Below, piece after piece: positions 7,870-17,434 of a DNA stretch of 39,363 nt. Location of the stretch: positions 2,381,027 to 2,420,389 of the forward strand of contig NZ_KB233222.1 in NCBI RefSeq assembly GCF_000314855.2. Direction: 5' to 3'. Every line of letters starts with the position of its first letter. Position 1 is the stretch's first letter. A program made the position numbers and the translations under genes. Source of the stretch: Providencia burhodogranariea DSM 19968 (GTDB lineage: Bacteria > Pseudomonadota > Gammaproteobacteria > Enterobacterales > Enterobacteriaceae). The notes beneath the pieces were generated by a model that was given only the letters and a program-made list of their open reading frames with translations, did not search any database and had not been told where the DNA came from.

Positions 7870-9438
7870 TTACTGAACGTCTTGTGCAGAGTTGTTTTTC
7901 TGTTCAAAGTGATAGCGGCCAGTTTTCAAGCTGCTTGGCCCTTTACGAGCGAATTTGAACATTAGGAACAATTCAGCAATTAAGAACAGTGTATACAGAC
8001 CACAGATCAGGACTAGAGAGAAAATCAGATCATTGGTTGTCAAGTTTGAATGCGCAACGGATACAGGAAGTACTTCCCCAATTGCCCATGGTTGACGACC
8101 ATATTCTGCAACAAACCAACCCGACTCAATTGCAATCCACGGCAATGGAATACCAAACAAAGCAGTACGCAGCAACCATTTGTTTTGACCAATACGGTTA
8201 CGTACAACTGATAAGAAAGATAGCCCAATAATCAGCAGAAGTAAGAAACCAACGCCAACCATAATGCGGAATGCCCAGAATAGAGGCCCTACGTTCGGGA
8301 TACTGTCTTTAACAGCTTTTTGGATTTGCTCTTCTGTTGCATCAACAACGTTTGGTGCATATTGTTTTAACAACAATCCATAACCTAGATCTTTTTTATT
8401 GATTTCAAACGATTTACGCAGTTCCGGATCTTTATTTCCATCAAGGAGTTGTTGTAACTCACCGTATGCAATCATACCGTTACGGATACGTACTTCGTGC
8501 TGTTTCATTAGGTCTTTTAGGCCTAATACTGGTGTATCGAGTGAACGTGTCGCAATGATACCCATAGCCCATGGAATAGAAATAGCGAATTTATTTTCCA
8601 TTTTTTCGGTATCAGGCCAAGCAATCAGGTTAAACGCTGCAGGAGGTGGATGAGTTTCCCATTCAGCTTCTACCGCAGCTAATTTGGTTTTTTGTACGTC
8701 ACCCATTTCATAGCCTGATTCATCACCAAGAATGATAACTGACAGTACAGCTGCAATACCAAAACTTGCTGCAATTGCAAATGAACGCTTAGCAAATGCG
8801 AGGTCACGGCCTTTGAGCATATAGTAAGAACTGATACCCAAAACAAACATAGCACCAGTACAATAACCGGCTGCAACAGTGTGAACGAATTTAACTTGTG
8901 CAACTGGGTTCATGACAAGCTCAGAGAAGCTTACCATTTCCATACGCATAGTTTCAAAATTAAAGTCTGCTGCAATTGGGTTTTGCATCCAACCGTTCGC
9001 AATCAGTATCCACAATGCTGAGAAGTTAGAGCCTAATGCAACTAACCACGTCACCGCAAGGTGTTGAGTTTTACTTAAACGATCCCAACCAAAGAAGAAT
9101 AAACCAACAAAGGTAGATTCAAGGAAGAATGCCATCAAACCTTCGATTGCTAAAGGTGCACCGAAGATATCTCCAACATAGTGTGCATAGTAAGACCAGT
9201 TAGTCCCGAATTGGAACTCCATAGTCAAACCAGTTGCAACACCCAGAGCGAAGTTAATACCAAATAACTTGCCCCAAAACTTAGTCATATCTTTATAAAT
9301 TTGCTTACCAGACAGCACATATACCGTTTCCATAATCGCAAGCAAAAACGCCATACCTAGCGTTAGTGGTACGAATAGGAAATGATACATCGCTGTTAAG
9401 GCAAACTGTAACCTTGACAGTTCGACAATATCAAACAT
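7870..9438 (-). CDS. cydA: Cytochrome bd-I ubiquinol oxidase subunit I
   Basis: A 522-residue inner-membrane subunit carrying haems b558, b595 and d. The conserved His19 ([10 protein letters not shown]) is in place, as are the glutamates of the proton path ([14 protein letters not shown]), the His region in [10 protein letters not shown], and the GRQPW motif near residue 448. The long periplasmic Q-loop between about 250 and 390 is of the long (E. coli) type. It is the first gene of cydABX-ybgE; the upstream region holds FNR-like and ArcA-like sites. Confidence 0.98.
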   Translation of the reverse strand: MFDIVELSRLQFALTAMYHFLFVPLTLGMAFLLAIMETVYVLSGKQIYKDMTKFWGKLFGINFALGVATGLTMEFQFGTNWSYYAHYVGDIFGAPLAIEGLMAFFLESTFVGLFFFGWDRLSKTQHLAVTWLVALGSNFSALWILIANGWMQNPIAADFNFETMRMEMVSFSELVMNPVAQVKFVHTVAAGYCTGAMFVLGISSYYMLKGRDLAFAKRSFAIAASFGIAAVLSVIILGDESGYEMGDVQKTKLAAVEAEWETHPPPAAFNLIAWPDTEKMENKFAISIPWAMGIIATRSLDTPVLGLKDLMKQHEVRIRNGMIAYGELQQLLDGNKDPELRKSFEINKKDLGYGLLLKQYAPNVVDATEEQIQKAVKDSIPNVGPLFWAFRIMVGVGFLLLLIIGLSFLSVVRNRIGQNKWLLRTALFGIPLPWIAIESGWFVAEYGRQPWAIGEVLPVSVAHSNLTTNDLIFSLVLICGLYTLFLIAELFLMFKFARKGPSSLKTGRYHFEQKNNSAQDVQ

Positions 9439-9739
9439 CTTGACTCCTTGCTCCTAGCAGGAAGACACCGACTTGCGGCAACCTAGCTTCCAGTACAGTA
9501 AAAGAAAGCCTCTTAACTACCAGCAAAAAATGCCTCAAAAAAACAAATAATTAACAAAATTAAGAATTCTAACGACACTATAATAATAGTACGCTTATAT
9601 TCACATACAATAAACTTTTTTTGCGTGATTCAGATTTGAATTATGCATATACATCAATAATTATACCCTATAATAGAAAAATGACTATTTGATCAGTGCC
9701 AATTTAAGCGATTTAAAAAATAAATCCAGCACTAATAAA

Positions 9740-9753
9740 TTGATTTACGTCAA
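9740..9753. promoter_or_regulatory. FNR-like site upstream of cydA
   Basis: TTGATTTACGTCAA matches the FNR consensus TTGAT-N4-ATCAA at all but one of ten positions. It lies about 300 bp upstream of the cydA start. FNR is known to regulate cydAB in E. coli. The promoter itself is not identified. Confidence 0.6.
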
Positions 9754-9798
9754 TTTTTCCTTAAGTTGTTAACTAATTATCTTTATCATCAATTAACA

Positions 9799-9813
9799 GT
9801 TATTTAAATGTTA
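9799..9813. promoter_or_regulatory. ArcA-like site upstream of cydA
   Basis: GTTATTTAAATGTTA differs at one position from the 15-base ArcA consensus GTTAATTAAATGTTA. A poorer match begins at 9768. ArcA activates cydAB in E. coli when oxygen falls. The site is about 45 bp upstream of the FNR-like site relative to cydA. Confidence 0.6.
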
Positions 9814-10061
9814 AGTCGCTGTTATTGATAATAATGCAAATAATCTTAGTTATCTAATCGACTATCTAAAAAATCAATTTAGATTTAAACCTTCTGAAAA
9901 AGAATATTTTATTTATAATACTAACCAATTCCATTCTTATTATGAATTTCAGTAATTACTAAATTAATTCCATAGCTCGACTACTTTCGATTAATTAAAT
10001 TTGAATTGAACATTTATTATTAAAGAAACACAATTTTTCAGTATGTTAGTTTTAACGCCAT

Positions 10062-10098
10062 AAAAAAAGCCCACATTCAAACTTGAATATGGACTTTT
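10062..10098 (-). terminator. Rho-independent terminator of the sdh-suc operon
   Basis: On the minus strand a strong stem (AAGTCCATATTC with GAATGTGGGCTT, including G-U pairs) is followed by a run of seven T residues. It lies about 70 nt beyond the sucD stop. In E. coli the sucD 3' untranslated region yields the Hfq-bound sRNA SdhX (RybD); this leader-terminator segment is the place to look for an equivalent, but I cannot confirm one by eye. Confidence 0.85.
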
Positions 10099-10168
10099 CT
10101 CAGCTAATAACTTCGTCTATCACTTACATACTCTTAAATCTTTTTGAGTATATGCTTACGTGATAAGT

Positions 10169-11041
10169 TTATTTCTCTAACAGTGATTTTACAGCTTCAC
10201 CAATATCAGCCAAGCTGCGTACAGTTTTGACACCAGCAGCTTCTAATGCAGCAAATTTCTCATCGGCAGTGCCTTTACCGCCAGCTATGATTGCACCTGC
10301 GTGCCCCATACGCTTACCTTTTGGCGCTGTTACACCTGCAATATAACCAACAACTGGCTTGGTTACATGCTCTTTGATGTAAGCTGCCGCTTCTTCTTCC
10401 GCATTACCACCGATTTCACCGATCATGACAATCGCTTCAGTTTGTGGATCTTCTTGGAAGAGTTTCAGGATATCAATAAAGTTAGAACCAGGGATTGGAT
10501 CCCCTCCGATACCTACACAAGTCGATTGGCCTAGACCCGCATCTGTCGTTTGTTTAACTGCTTCATAAGTCAGGGTACCTGAACGAGAAACGATACCCAC
10601 TTTACCTGGTAAGTGAATGTGACCTGGCATAATACCAATCTTACACTCACCCGGAGTAATTACACCAGGGCAGTTAGGCCCAATCATGCGTACACCAGCC
10701 TCATCTAATTTCACTTTCACAACCAACATATCCAGCGTAGGGATGCCTTCCGTGATAGTAATGATCAGTTTAATGCCTGCGTCGATAGCTTCTAAGATTG
10801 AATCTTTACAGAATGGAGCAGGAACATAAATAACAGATGCCGTTGCGCCAGTTGCTTCAACGGCTTCACGAACAGTATTGAATACTGGTAGGCCTAAATG
10901 CGTTGTTCCACCTTTGCCTGGCGTAACACCGCCAACCATTTGCGTACCGTATGCAATTGCTTGTTCTGAATGGAAAGTTCCCTGACCGCCAGTGAACCCT
11001 TGGCAAATCACTTTGGTGTTTTTATCGATTAAAATAGACAT
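10169..11041 (-). CDS. sucD: Succinyl-CoA synthetase alpha subunit
   Basis: A 290-residue subunit that binds CoA and carries the phosphohistidine. It converts succinyl-CoA to succinate with nucleoside triphosphate formation in the TCA cycle. The N-terminal CoA-binding Rossmann domain has [11 protein letters not shown]; the active-site His247 lies in [19 protein letters not shown]. Its ATG overlaps the sucC stop codon by one base (TAATG), consistent with equimolar translation. It is the last gene of the operon. Confidence 0.98.
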   Translation of the reverse strand: MSILIDKNTKVICQGFTGGQGTFHSEQAIAYGTQMVGGVTPGKGGTTHLGLPVFNTVREAVEATGATASVIYVPAPFCKDSILEAIDAGIKLIITITEGIPTLDMLVVKVKLDEAGVRMIGPNCPGVITPGECKIGIMPGHIHLPGKVGIVSRSGTLTYEAVKQTTDAGLGQSTCVGIGGDPIPGSNFIDILKLFQEDPQTEAIVMIGEIGGNAEEEAAAYIKEHVTKPVVGYIAGVTAPKGKRMGHAGAIIAGGKGTADEKFAALEAAGVKTVRSLADIGEAVKSLLEK

Positions 11042-12207
11042 TATTTAGCCTCCGCTGCTGCTACTGCTTTCTTAGCTGCATCAGTCAAACTGTTAGCAGC
11101 GATAATATTCAAGCCACTTTCTGCCAGTTTTTTCGCACCTAATTCTGCATTATTACCTTCTAAACGTACGACAACTGGTACACTTACACCAACTTCTTCT
11201 ACTGCACCAATGATGCCGTCTGCGATCAGGTCACAGCGAACGATACCACCAAAGATGTTAACAAAAACGGCTTTCACGTTTTCATCAGAAAGAATGATCT
11301 TAAAGGCTTCAGTTACACGCTCTTTTGTTGCCCCACCACCAACATCAAGGAAGTTTGCAGGTGCGCCACCGTGTAATTTAACGATGTCCATTGTACCCAT
11401 TGCTAGGCCAGCACCGTTAACCATGCAGCCGATATTACCATCTAGAGCAACATAGTTTAGTTCCCATTCAGCAGCTTGCGCTTCACGCGCATCTTCTTGT
11501 GAAGCATCACGCATTTCACGTAATTCTGGTTGGCGATACAATGCGTTACCATCAACACCTAATTTACCATCCAAGCAAATCAAATCACCTGCGGTATTGA
11601 TAACCAATGGGTTGATTTCAACAAGTGCGAAGTCACGTTCGATAAACATTGTCGCTAGCCCCATGAAAATTTTAGCGAATTGGCTAACTTGTTTACCAGT
11701 CAAACCTAATTTAAACGCTAATTCACGGCCTTGGTAAGGCATAGGACCCGTTAATGGATCAATAATTGCTTTATGGATTAATTCAGGTGTCTCTTCAGCA
11801 ACTTTCTCAATTTCAACACCACCTTCCGTCGAAGCCATGAACACAACACGACGTGTGCTACGGTCAACAACCGCACCAAGATAAAGCTCTTTTGCGATAT
11901 CAGTTGCACTTTCAACTAGGATTTGGTTAACAGGCTGGCCATTTGTATCCGTTTGATAAGTGATTAAATTTTGACCTAACCATTTTTCTGCAAACGAACT
12001 GATATCATTGATATCACTAGTCACTTTCACGCCGCCTGCTTTACCACGTCCACCTGCGTGAACCTGACATTTAATAACCCATGGACCATTACCAATTTTT
12101 TTAGCTGCGTCAATAGTTTCTGCAACTGTTGAACAAGCATAACCCGTTGGTGCTGGTAAACCATAACGTGCAAAAAGCTGTTTTGCCTGATACTCGTGTA
12201 AATTCAT
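11041..12207 (-). CDS. sucC: Succinyl-CoA synthetase beta subunit
   Basis: A 388-residue ATP-grasp subunit, the same length as in E. coli, that binds the nucleotide and magnesium and holds the succinate site. It starts [20 protein letters not shown], with the ATP-grasp domain to about residue 240. [29 protein letters not shown] and [10 protein letters not shown] are visible in the C-terminal domain. It is preceded by a 131-nt spacer with three hairpins, and its ribosome site is weak (GGATAG). Confidence 0.98.
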   Translation of the reverse strand: MNLHEYQAKQLFARYGLPAPTGYACSTVAETIDAAKKIGNGPWVIKCQVHAGGRGKAGGVKVTSDINDISSFAEKWLGQNLITYQTDTNGQPVNQILVESATDIAKELYLGAVVDRSTRRVVFMASTEGGVEIEKVAEETPELIHKAIIDPLTGPMPYQGRELAFKLGLTGKQVSQFAKIFMGLATMFIERDFALVEINPLVINTAGDLICLDGKLGVDGNALYRQPELREMRDASQEDAREAQAAEWELNYVALDGNIGCMVNGAGLAMGTMDIVKLHGGAPANFLDVGGGATKERVTEAFKIILSDENVKAVFVNIFGGIVRCDLIADGIIGAVEEVGVSVPVVVRLEGNNAELGAKKLAESGLNIIAANSLTDAAKKAVAAAEAK

Positions 12208-12234
12208 GATGTTCTATCCATAATTGAGTCTGAA

Positions 12235-12328
12235 GAGGCGTTTATTCGCCTCCTGCAATTGTTACTGATTTAGCAACCGGTGAACCGGTTGCATCGGTTA
12301 CTTCAGACCGGGTAGGTTGTTCCTACCC
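12235..12328 (-). other. Three evenly spaced hairpins in the sucB-sucC spacer
   Basis: The 131-nt spacer holds three perfect stem-loops: GAGGCG/CGCCTC (12235-12252, 6-nt loop), CAACCGG/CCGGTTG (12274-12291, TGAA loop) and GGGTAGG/CCTACCC (12310-12328, TTGTT loop). Centres are about 37-39 nt apart. None is followed by a T-run on the minus strand, so these are more likely mRNA processing or stability elements than terminators. Confidence 0.8.
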
Positions 12329-12338
12329 TGTTATGTTG

Positions 12339-13556
12339 CTATACGTCTAGCAGTAAACGAGTTGGATCTTCCAGCAAATCTTTGATGGCAACTAAAAAGC
12401 CAACTGACTCACTTCCATCAATAAGACGGTGGTCATAAGATAATGCAAGGTACATCATTGGAAGAATTTCAACCTTACCATTAACAGCCATAGGGCGATC
12501 TTTAATAGCATGCATGCCTAAGATTGCGCTCTGAGGTGGGTTAATGATAGGTGTAGACATTAGAGAACCAAATACGCCACCATTAGTGATTGTGAAGTTA
12601 CCACCACTTAAGTCCTCAACAGTTAATTTACCGTCACGACCTTTAACAGCGAGTTCTTTAATTTTTTTCTCAATATCTGCCATGCTCATAGCATCAACAT
12701 CACGCAACACTGGAGTTACTAGTCCACGAGGTGTTGACACTGCAATGCTGATATCAAAGTAATTATGGTAAACAACATCAGTGCCATCGATAGAAGCATT
12801 CACTTCTGGATAGCGTTTTAATGCTTCAACCGCAGCTTTAACATAGAAAGACATAAAACCTAAACGTACACCATGACGTTTTTCAAAGACTTCACCATAT
12901 TGTTTACGCAAGTCTTTGATTGGCTGCATGTTAACTTCGTTAAACGTTGTTAGCATTGCTGTACTGTTTTTTGCTTCTAGAAGACGCTCAGCAATTCGCT
13001 TACGTAAACGAGTCATCGGTACACGTTTTTCGCTACGGTGTGCAAGTGGCGCTTGTGGTGCAGTAGGTGCTGTAACTTTAGCAGCAGGTGCTGCTGATTT
13101 AGTTGCTGCTAAATGTTTTTCAACATCTTCACGAGTCAAACGACCACCAACACCAGTACCTTTTATATCTGCTGGATTGAGATCATGTTCTGCAACTAAA
13201 CGACGAATTGATGGAGTCAACGCATCATTGCTTTCTTCTTCTAAACTTGCAGTTTGACGCTGAGCAGGCGTTGCTTCTTGAGCAGCTTTAACTTCAGCAG
13301 GAATACCCGAGCTATCACCTAAACGAATACGACCTAACAGTTGTTTAGATAATACTGTTGCGCCTTCTTCTTCAACGATTTCTTCTAACACACCAGCTTC
13401 GCTCGCAGGTACTTCTAACACAACTTTATCAGTTTCGATTTCAACCAGCACTTCATCACGTTCAACGCTATCACCTGGTTTTTTATGCCATGTGGCAACC
13501 GCCGCATCAGCAACGGATTCAGGAAGATCGGGAACAAGAATTTCTACACTACTCAT
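12339..13556 (-). CDS. sucB: Dihydrolipoyl succinyltransferase, E2 of 2-oxoglutarate dehydrogenase
   Basis: A 405-residue core subunit of the 2-oxoglutarate dehydrogenase complex. The lipoyl domain (1-80) carries the lipoyl lysine K44 in ETDKVVLEV. An Ala/Pro/Thr linker is followed by the peripheral-subunit-binding domain (about 110-150, [20 protein letters not shown]) and a second linker. The catalytic domain (about 175-405) ends with the HxxxDG motif in SYDHRLIDG (His376, Asp380). It is 15 nt after sucA. Confidence 0.98.
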   Translation of the reverse strand: MSSVEILVPDLPESVADAAVATWHKKPGDSVERDEVLVEIETDKVVLEVPASEAGVLEEIVEEEGATVLSKQLLGRIRLGDSSGIPAEVKAAQEATPAQRQTASLEEESNDALTPSIRRLVAEHDLNPADIKGTGVGGRLTREDVEKHLAATKSAAPAAKVTAPTAPQAPLAHRSEKRVPMTRLRKRIAERLLEAKNSTAMLTTFNEVNMQPIKDLRKQYGEVFEKRHGVRLGFMSFYVKAAVEALKRYPEVNASIDGTDVVYHNYFDISIAVSTPRGLVTPVLRDVDAMSMADIEKKIKELAVKGRDGKLTVEDLSGGNFTITNGGVFGSLMSTPIINPPQSAILGMHAIKDRPMAVNGKVEILPMMYLALSYDHRLIDGSESVGFLVAIKDLLEDPTRLLLDV

Positions 13557-13571
13557 TTTATATCCTTTAAT

Positions 13572-16379
13572 TTATTCAATGTTCAAAGCGTCATTAACCA
13601 GGGCTTGTTGCTGTTCCTGGTGAACGGACGTATATCCAACTGCTGGAGATGCAGAAGCAGCACGACCGGCATAACGTAAAGACGATCCTGCTGGAATAGC
13701 TTCACGGAAATTATGTTGGCTGCAATACCAAGCACCTTGGTTTAATGGCTCCTCTTGACACCAAATAAACTCTTTAACGTGCGCATATTGCGCTAACGCT
13801 TGTTGAATATCTTCGTGTGGGAATGGATATAGCTGCTCAATGCGTACGATCGCTACATCTGTTTGCTCATTCTTACGACGTTGCTCTAACAGATCGTAAT
13901 AAACTTTTCCTGAACACAAAACGACGCGCTTCACGTTTTTCGGATTGATTTCATCTATTTCACCAATTACTGGCTGGAACTTACCATTTGCCAGTTCTTC
14001 CAAACTTGATACCGCTAATGGGTGGCGGAGTAAGGATTTAGGTGACATAACAATCAGAGGGCGACGCATACCACGAAGAGCTTGACGACGCAGCATATGG
14101 TAAACCTGTGCTGGTGTTGAAGGTACACACACTTGCATGTTTTGGTCTGCACAAAGTTGCAGGTAACGTTCTAAACGTGCGGAAGAGTGCTCTGGACCTT
14201 GCCCTTCATAACCATGTGGTAATAACATAACAAGACCACACATACGGCCCCATTTTTGCTCACCAGAACTAATAAATTGATCGATAACCACTTGTGCACA
14301 GTTCGCGAAATCACCAAATTGTGCTTCCCAAATGGTCAAAGTACGAGGCTCTGTCGTTGCATAACCATATTCAAATGCTAGTAATGCGTTTTCAGTCAGA
14401 ACAGAATCCCAAACATTAAACACACCTTGACCGTTATGAATATTTTGCAGCGGCACATATACTGAACCATTAGTTTGATTATGAACAACTGCATGCCGAT
14501 GGAAGAATGTACCACGACCCGCATCTTCACCTGATAGACGAACAGGAACACCTTCATCAACTAGTGTTGCATAAGCCAGAGTTTCAGCTCCACCCCAATC
14601 CAGAAGTTTCGCGCCTTTTGCCATTTCAGCACGGTCAGAATAGATTTTTTCTACGCGAGACTGAGTGACAATTTCTGCAGGTACTGTACTAACTTTTGTA
14701 GCGAGCTCTTGTAAACGCTTGAGGTCATAAGTCGATTTATAAGCTTGATCCCACTCATGATTCAGGTACGGTTCCCATGTATAAGAATGAAGCCCCATTT
14801 CACGCCATTCTTCAACTACACGGTCGCCTCTGTCCAGTGCATCACGGTACAGATTAACCATTTCAGTCACTTCATCAGCAGTTACAACGCCATTTTCAAT
14901 TAAGCGGTCTGCATAGATTTTGCGTGGAGTTGGATGCTTTTTGATTTTTTGGTACATGATTGGCTGAGTCGCATTTGGCTCATCAGCTTCGTTATGGCCA
15001 TGACGGCGATAACAGACAAGGTCAATCATCACATCGCGCTTAAAGGTATTACGGAAATCCAGTGCTAAACGAGTGACGAAAGCAACCGCTTCAGGATCAT
15101 CAGCATTTACATGGAAGATTGGTGCTTGAACCATCTTCGCAATATCGGTGCAATATTCCGTAGAGCGAGTATCTTTCGGATTCGACGTTGTGAAACCAAT
15201 TTGGTTATTAATGACGATACGCATAGTGCCGCCAACTTCATAACCACGAGCTTGAGACATGTTCAAAGTTTCTTGAACAACGCCTTGACCTGCTATTGCT
15301 GAGTCACCATGAATAGTAATTGGCAGAACCATGTTGCTGCGACCTTCATCAAGACGGTCACGGCGAGCACGGACAGAACCAATGACAACTGGGCTAACAA
15401 TCTCAAGGTGAGATGGGTTAAAAGCTAACGCAAGGTGAACACGTGAACCTGCAGTTTCAAAATCAGAAGAGAAGCCTTGGTGATATTTTACGTCACCTGC
15501 ACTTGAATGATCTTTATGTTTACCTGCAAACTCATCAAACAGTTCAGCTGGCTTTTTACCTAAAATATTAATTAAAACGTTAAGACGACCACGGTGAGCC
15601 ATACCTAATACAACTTCACGTGTATCTTGTTTACCCGCATGGTGAATTAAATCTTTTAACATTGGGATCAGTGAATCACCACCTTCCAATGAAAAACGTT
15701 TAGCACCAGGGAATTTAGCGCCTAAATAACGCTCTAGCCCTTCAGCAGCTGTTAATTCAGCTAGGAAGCGACGTTTTTCTTCTTTAGAAAATTGCTCAGC
15801 AACATTCACAGACTCAAGGCGCTGCTGAATCCAGCGTTTTTCTTCAGTATTTGTGATATGCATATATTCAGCACCGATTGAACTGCAATAAATGCGTTTC
15901 AGTGCGTCGTAAAGTTCGCTAAGCTTCATGGTTTCTTTGCCAATTGCAAATGAACCCACGTTGAATGTCTCGTCGAAATCTTCTTTCGTTAGGTTATGAA
16001 ACGTTGGGTCTAAATCTGGAACAGATTCTCGTTTCCATAAATCTAACGGGTCAAGATTTGCGTTTTGGTGTCCGCGGAAGCGGAATGCGTTAATCAGCTG
16101 CAAAACTTTAACTTGTTTTGCATCGATTGCAGGGTCGCTAACAGAGGTGTGATAACGAGTAGAGTCTTTGGCTAAGCGACGGAAATAATCGCGCGCTTGA
16201 GAATGGAATTGCTCAGCGTTGGTGCCTGCTCCAGGCAGTTGCTGGAAGATTTCTTTCCAGCCAGCATCAACAGAATTGGGGTCAGTTAGATAATCTTCAT
16301 AGAGCTGTTCTATGTAAGACTGGTTCGCGCCTGCCAGAAAGCTTGAATCCAGCCAGTCCTTCATTACGCCGTTCTGCAT
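13572..16379 (-). CDS. sucA: 2-oxoglutarate dehydrogenase E1
   Basis: A 935-residue thiamine-diphosphate enzyme (933 in E. coli) that decarboxylates 2-oxoglutarate and passes the succinyl group to the SucB lipoyl arm. The N-terminal segment (MKDWLDSSFLAGANQSYIEQLYEDY) is the family's E2-binding tail. VVLGMAHRGRLNVL, GDSAIAGQGVVQETLNMS and NNQIGFTTS belong to the cofactor-binding part, and LRYAGRAASASPAVGYTSVH to the C-terminus. It follows sdhB after a 303-nt structured spacer. Confidence 0.98.
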   Translation of the reverse strand: MQNGVMKDWLDSSFLAGANQSYIEQLYEDYLTDPNSVDAGWKEIFQQLPGAGTNAEQFHSQARDYFRRLAKDSTRYHTSVSDPAIDAKQVKVLQLINAFRFRGHQNANLDPLDLWKRESVPDLDPTFHNLTKEDFDETFNVGSFAIGKETMKLSELYDALKRIYCSSIGAEYMHITNTEEKRWIQQRLESVNVAEQFSKEEKRRFLAELTAAEGLERYLGAKFPGAKRFSLEGGDSLIPMLKDLIHHAGKQDTREVVLGMAHRGRLNVLINILGKKPAELFDEFAGKHKDHSSAGDVKYHQGFSSDFETAGSRVHLALAFNPSHLEIVSPVVIGSVRARRDRLDEGRSNMVLPITIHGDSAIAGQGVVQETLNMSQARGYEVGGTMRIVINNQIGFTTSNPKDTRSTEYCTDIAKMVQAPIFHVNADDPEAVAFVTRLALDFRNTFKRDVMIDLVCYRRHGHNEADEPNATQPIMYQKIKKHPTPRKIYADRLIENGVVTADEVTEMVNLYRDALDRGDRVVEEWREMGLHSYTWEPYLNHEWDQAYKSTYDLKRLQELATKVSTVPAEIVTQSRVEKIYSDRAEMAKGAKLLDWGGAETLAYATLVDEGVPVRLSGEDAGRGTFFHRHAVVHNQTNGSVYVPLQNIHNGQGVFNVWDSVLTENALLAFEYGYATTEPRTLTIWEAQFGDFANCAQVVIDQFISSGEQKWGRMCGLVMLLPHGYEGQGPEHSSARLERYLQLCADQNMQVCVPSTPAQVYHMLRRQALRGMRRPLIVMSPKSLLRHPLAVSSLEELANGKFQPVIGEIDEINPKNVKRVVLCSGKVYYDLLEQRRKNEQTDVAIVRIEQLYPFPHEDIQQALAQYAHVKEFIWCQEEPLNQGAWYCSQHNFREAIPAGSSLRYAGRAASASPAVGYTSVHQEQQQALVNDALNIE

Positions 16380-16682
16380 TGTGATCCCTTAAGCTATTAC
16401 AGCTTTAGTTTTCGCCGTGGTTAACTAATTTCCGCGTTTAAGCGGCCTCGATAAAGGTTCTTCTGGACGTGCTTTATGCATGTTCTCTCTTTGGGTTTCC
16501 CTTTATCACTCCGGGGCTCCCCTTTAAGGAACCTTTAAAAACTGGCTGCGGTTTTTAAAGGTCCCTTAAGTCAGATCGCATCTTCATCATTTGCAGTTTG
16601 GCTTTTAAGTTCACTTTTTTGCTTTTGCTTTATTACTTTTTAACAGCCTGCGGTGCTTTCACACCGCAGGTAATAATCGGTT
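16380..16682 (-). other. Structured sdhB-sucA spacer with two strong hairpins
   Basis: There is no gene in this 303-nt gap. At 16523-16570 a nearly perfect 20-bp stem (arms ending TTTAAAAAC and GTTTTTAAA) encloses an 8-nt loop. At 16647-16670 a 9-bp stem CCTGCGGTG/CACCGCAGG with a 6-nt loop lies just past the sdhB stop. Neither has a following T-run on the minus strand, consistent with partial read-through from sdh into suc, as in E. coli, plus RNA processing. Confidence 0.75.
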
Positions 16683-17399
16683 TTATGCACTATGCTTTAA
16701 CAGCATAGATTTAATGTGGCCGATAGCTTTAGTTGGATTAAGTCCTTTAGGGCATACATTGACACAATTCATAATGCTATGACAGCGGAAAACACTAAAA
16801 GCGTCGTTCAGATCATCTAATCGAGCATCGGTTTCAGTATCTCTACTATCAATTAAGAATCGGTATGCAGCCAAAAGACCTGCAGGCCCAATAAATTTAT
16901 CCGGATTCCACCAGAAAGATGGGCAAGAAGTCGAGCAACATGCACACAGAATACACTCATATAATCCATCGAGTTTTTCACGTTGTGCCGGTGACTGTAA
17001 GTTCTCACGCGCAGGTGGATTCTTATTATCATTAAGTAGATACGGGCGAATTTTTTCATATTGGGTATAGAACTGAGTCATATCGATAATCAAGTCACGA
17101 ACAACAGGTAGACCTGGTAATGGACGAATGACAATTTTCTTCCCACTACGGGTTAAAGCAGACAGTGGCGTGATACAAGCCAGTCCATTTTTACCGTTCA
17201 TATTAACCCCATCAGAACCACATACGCCTTCACGACAAGAGCGGCGAAATGACAGAGTAGGATCTTGCTCTTTCAGTAGAATCAACGCATCTAACAACAT
17301 CATGTCGCGCCCTTCAGGCGTTTCAAGCGTGTAATCTTGCATACGCGGTGCGTTATCTACATCCGGATTATAGCGATAAATCGAGAATTCAAGTTTCAT
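16683..17399 (-). CDS. sdhB: Succinate dehydrogenase iron-sulfur subunit
   Basis: A 238-residue peripheral subunit (same length as E. coli) carrying the three iron-sulfur clusters between flavin and quinone. The 2Fe-2S motif is in SCREGVCGSDGVNMNG with a later Cys in LACIT. The cysteine group CILCACCSTSCP and then CHSIMNCVNVCPKGLNP provide the 4Fe-4S and 3Fe-4S ligands. The gap after sdhA is 35 nt. Confidence 0.98.
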   Translation of the reverse strand: MKLEFSIYRYNPDVDNAPRMQDYTLETPEGRDMMLLDALILLKEQDPTLSFRRSCREGVCGSDGVNMNGKNGLACITPLSALTRSGKKIVIRPLPGLPVVRDLIIDMTQFYTQYEKIRPYLLNDNKNPPARENLQSPAQREKLDGLYECILCACCSTSCPSFWWNPDKFIGPAGLLAAYRFLIDSRDTETDARLDDLNDAFSVFRCHSIMNCVNVCPKGLNPTKAIGHIKSMLLKHSA

Positions 17400-17434
17400 A
17401 GTTTATTTCTCCGCAACTGGATTAACACCACGCA

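Larger units (their letters stand above)
9439..10061. other. Long AT-rich cydA upstream region
   Basis: More than 600 bp without any convincing gene on either strand. It is very AT-rich and holds the FNR-like and ArcA-like sites given separately. The first 30 bases upstream of cydA carry its ribosome site (CAAGGAG before the ATG). Long multi-promoter cyd leaders are known from E. coli, so a long regulatory region is expected. I could not pick individual promoters with confidence. Confidence 0.6.
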
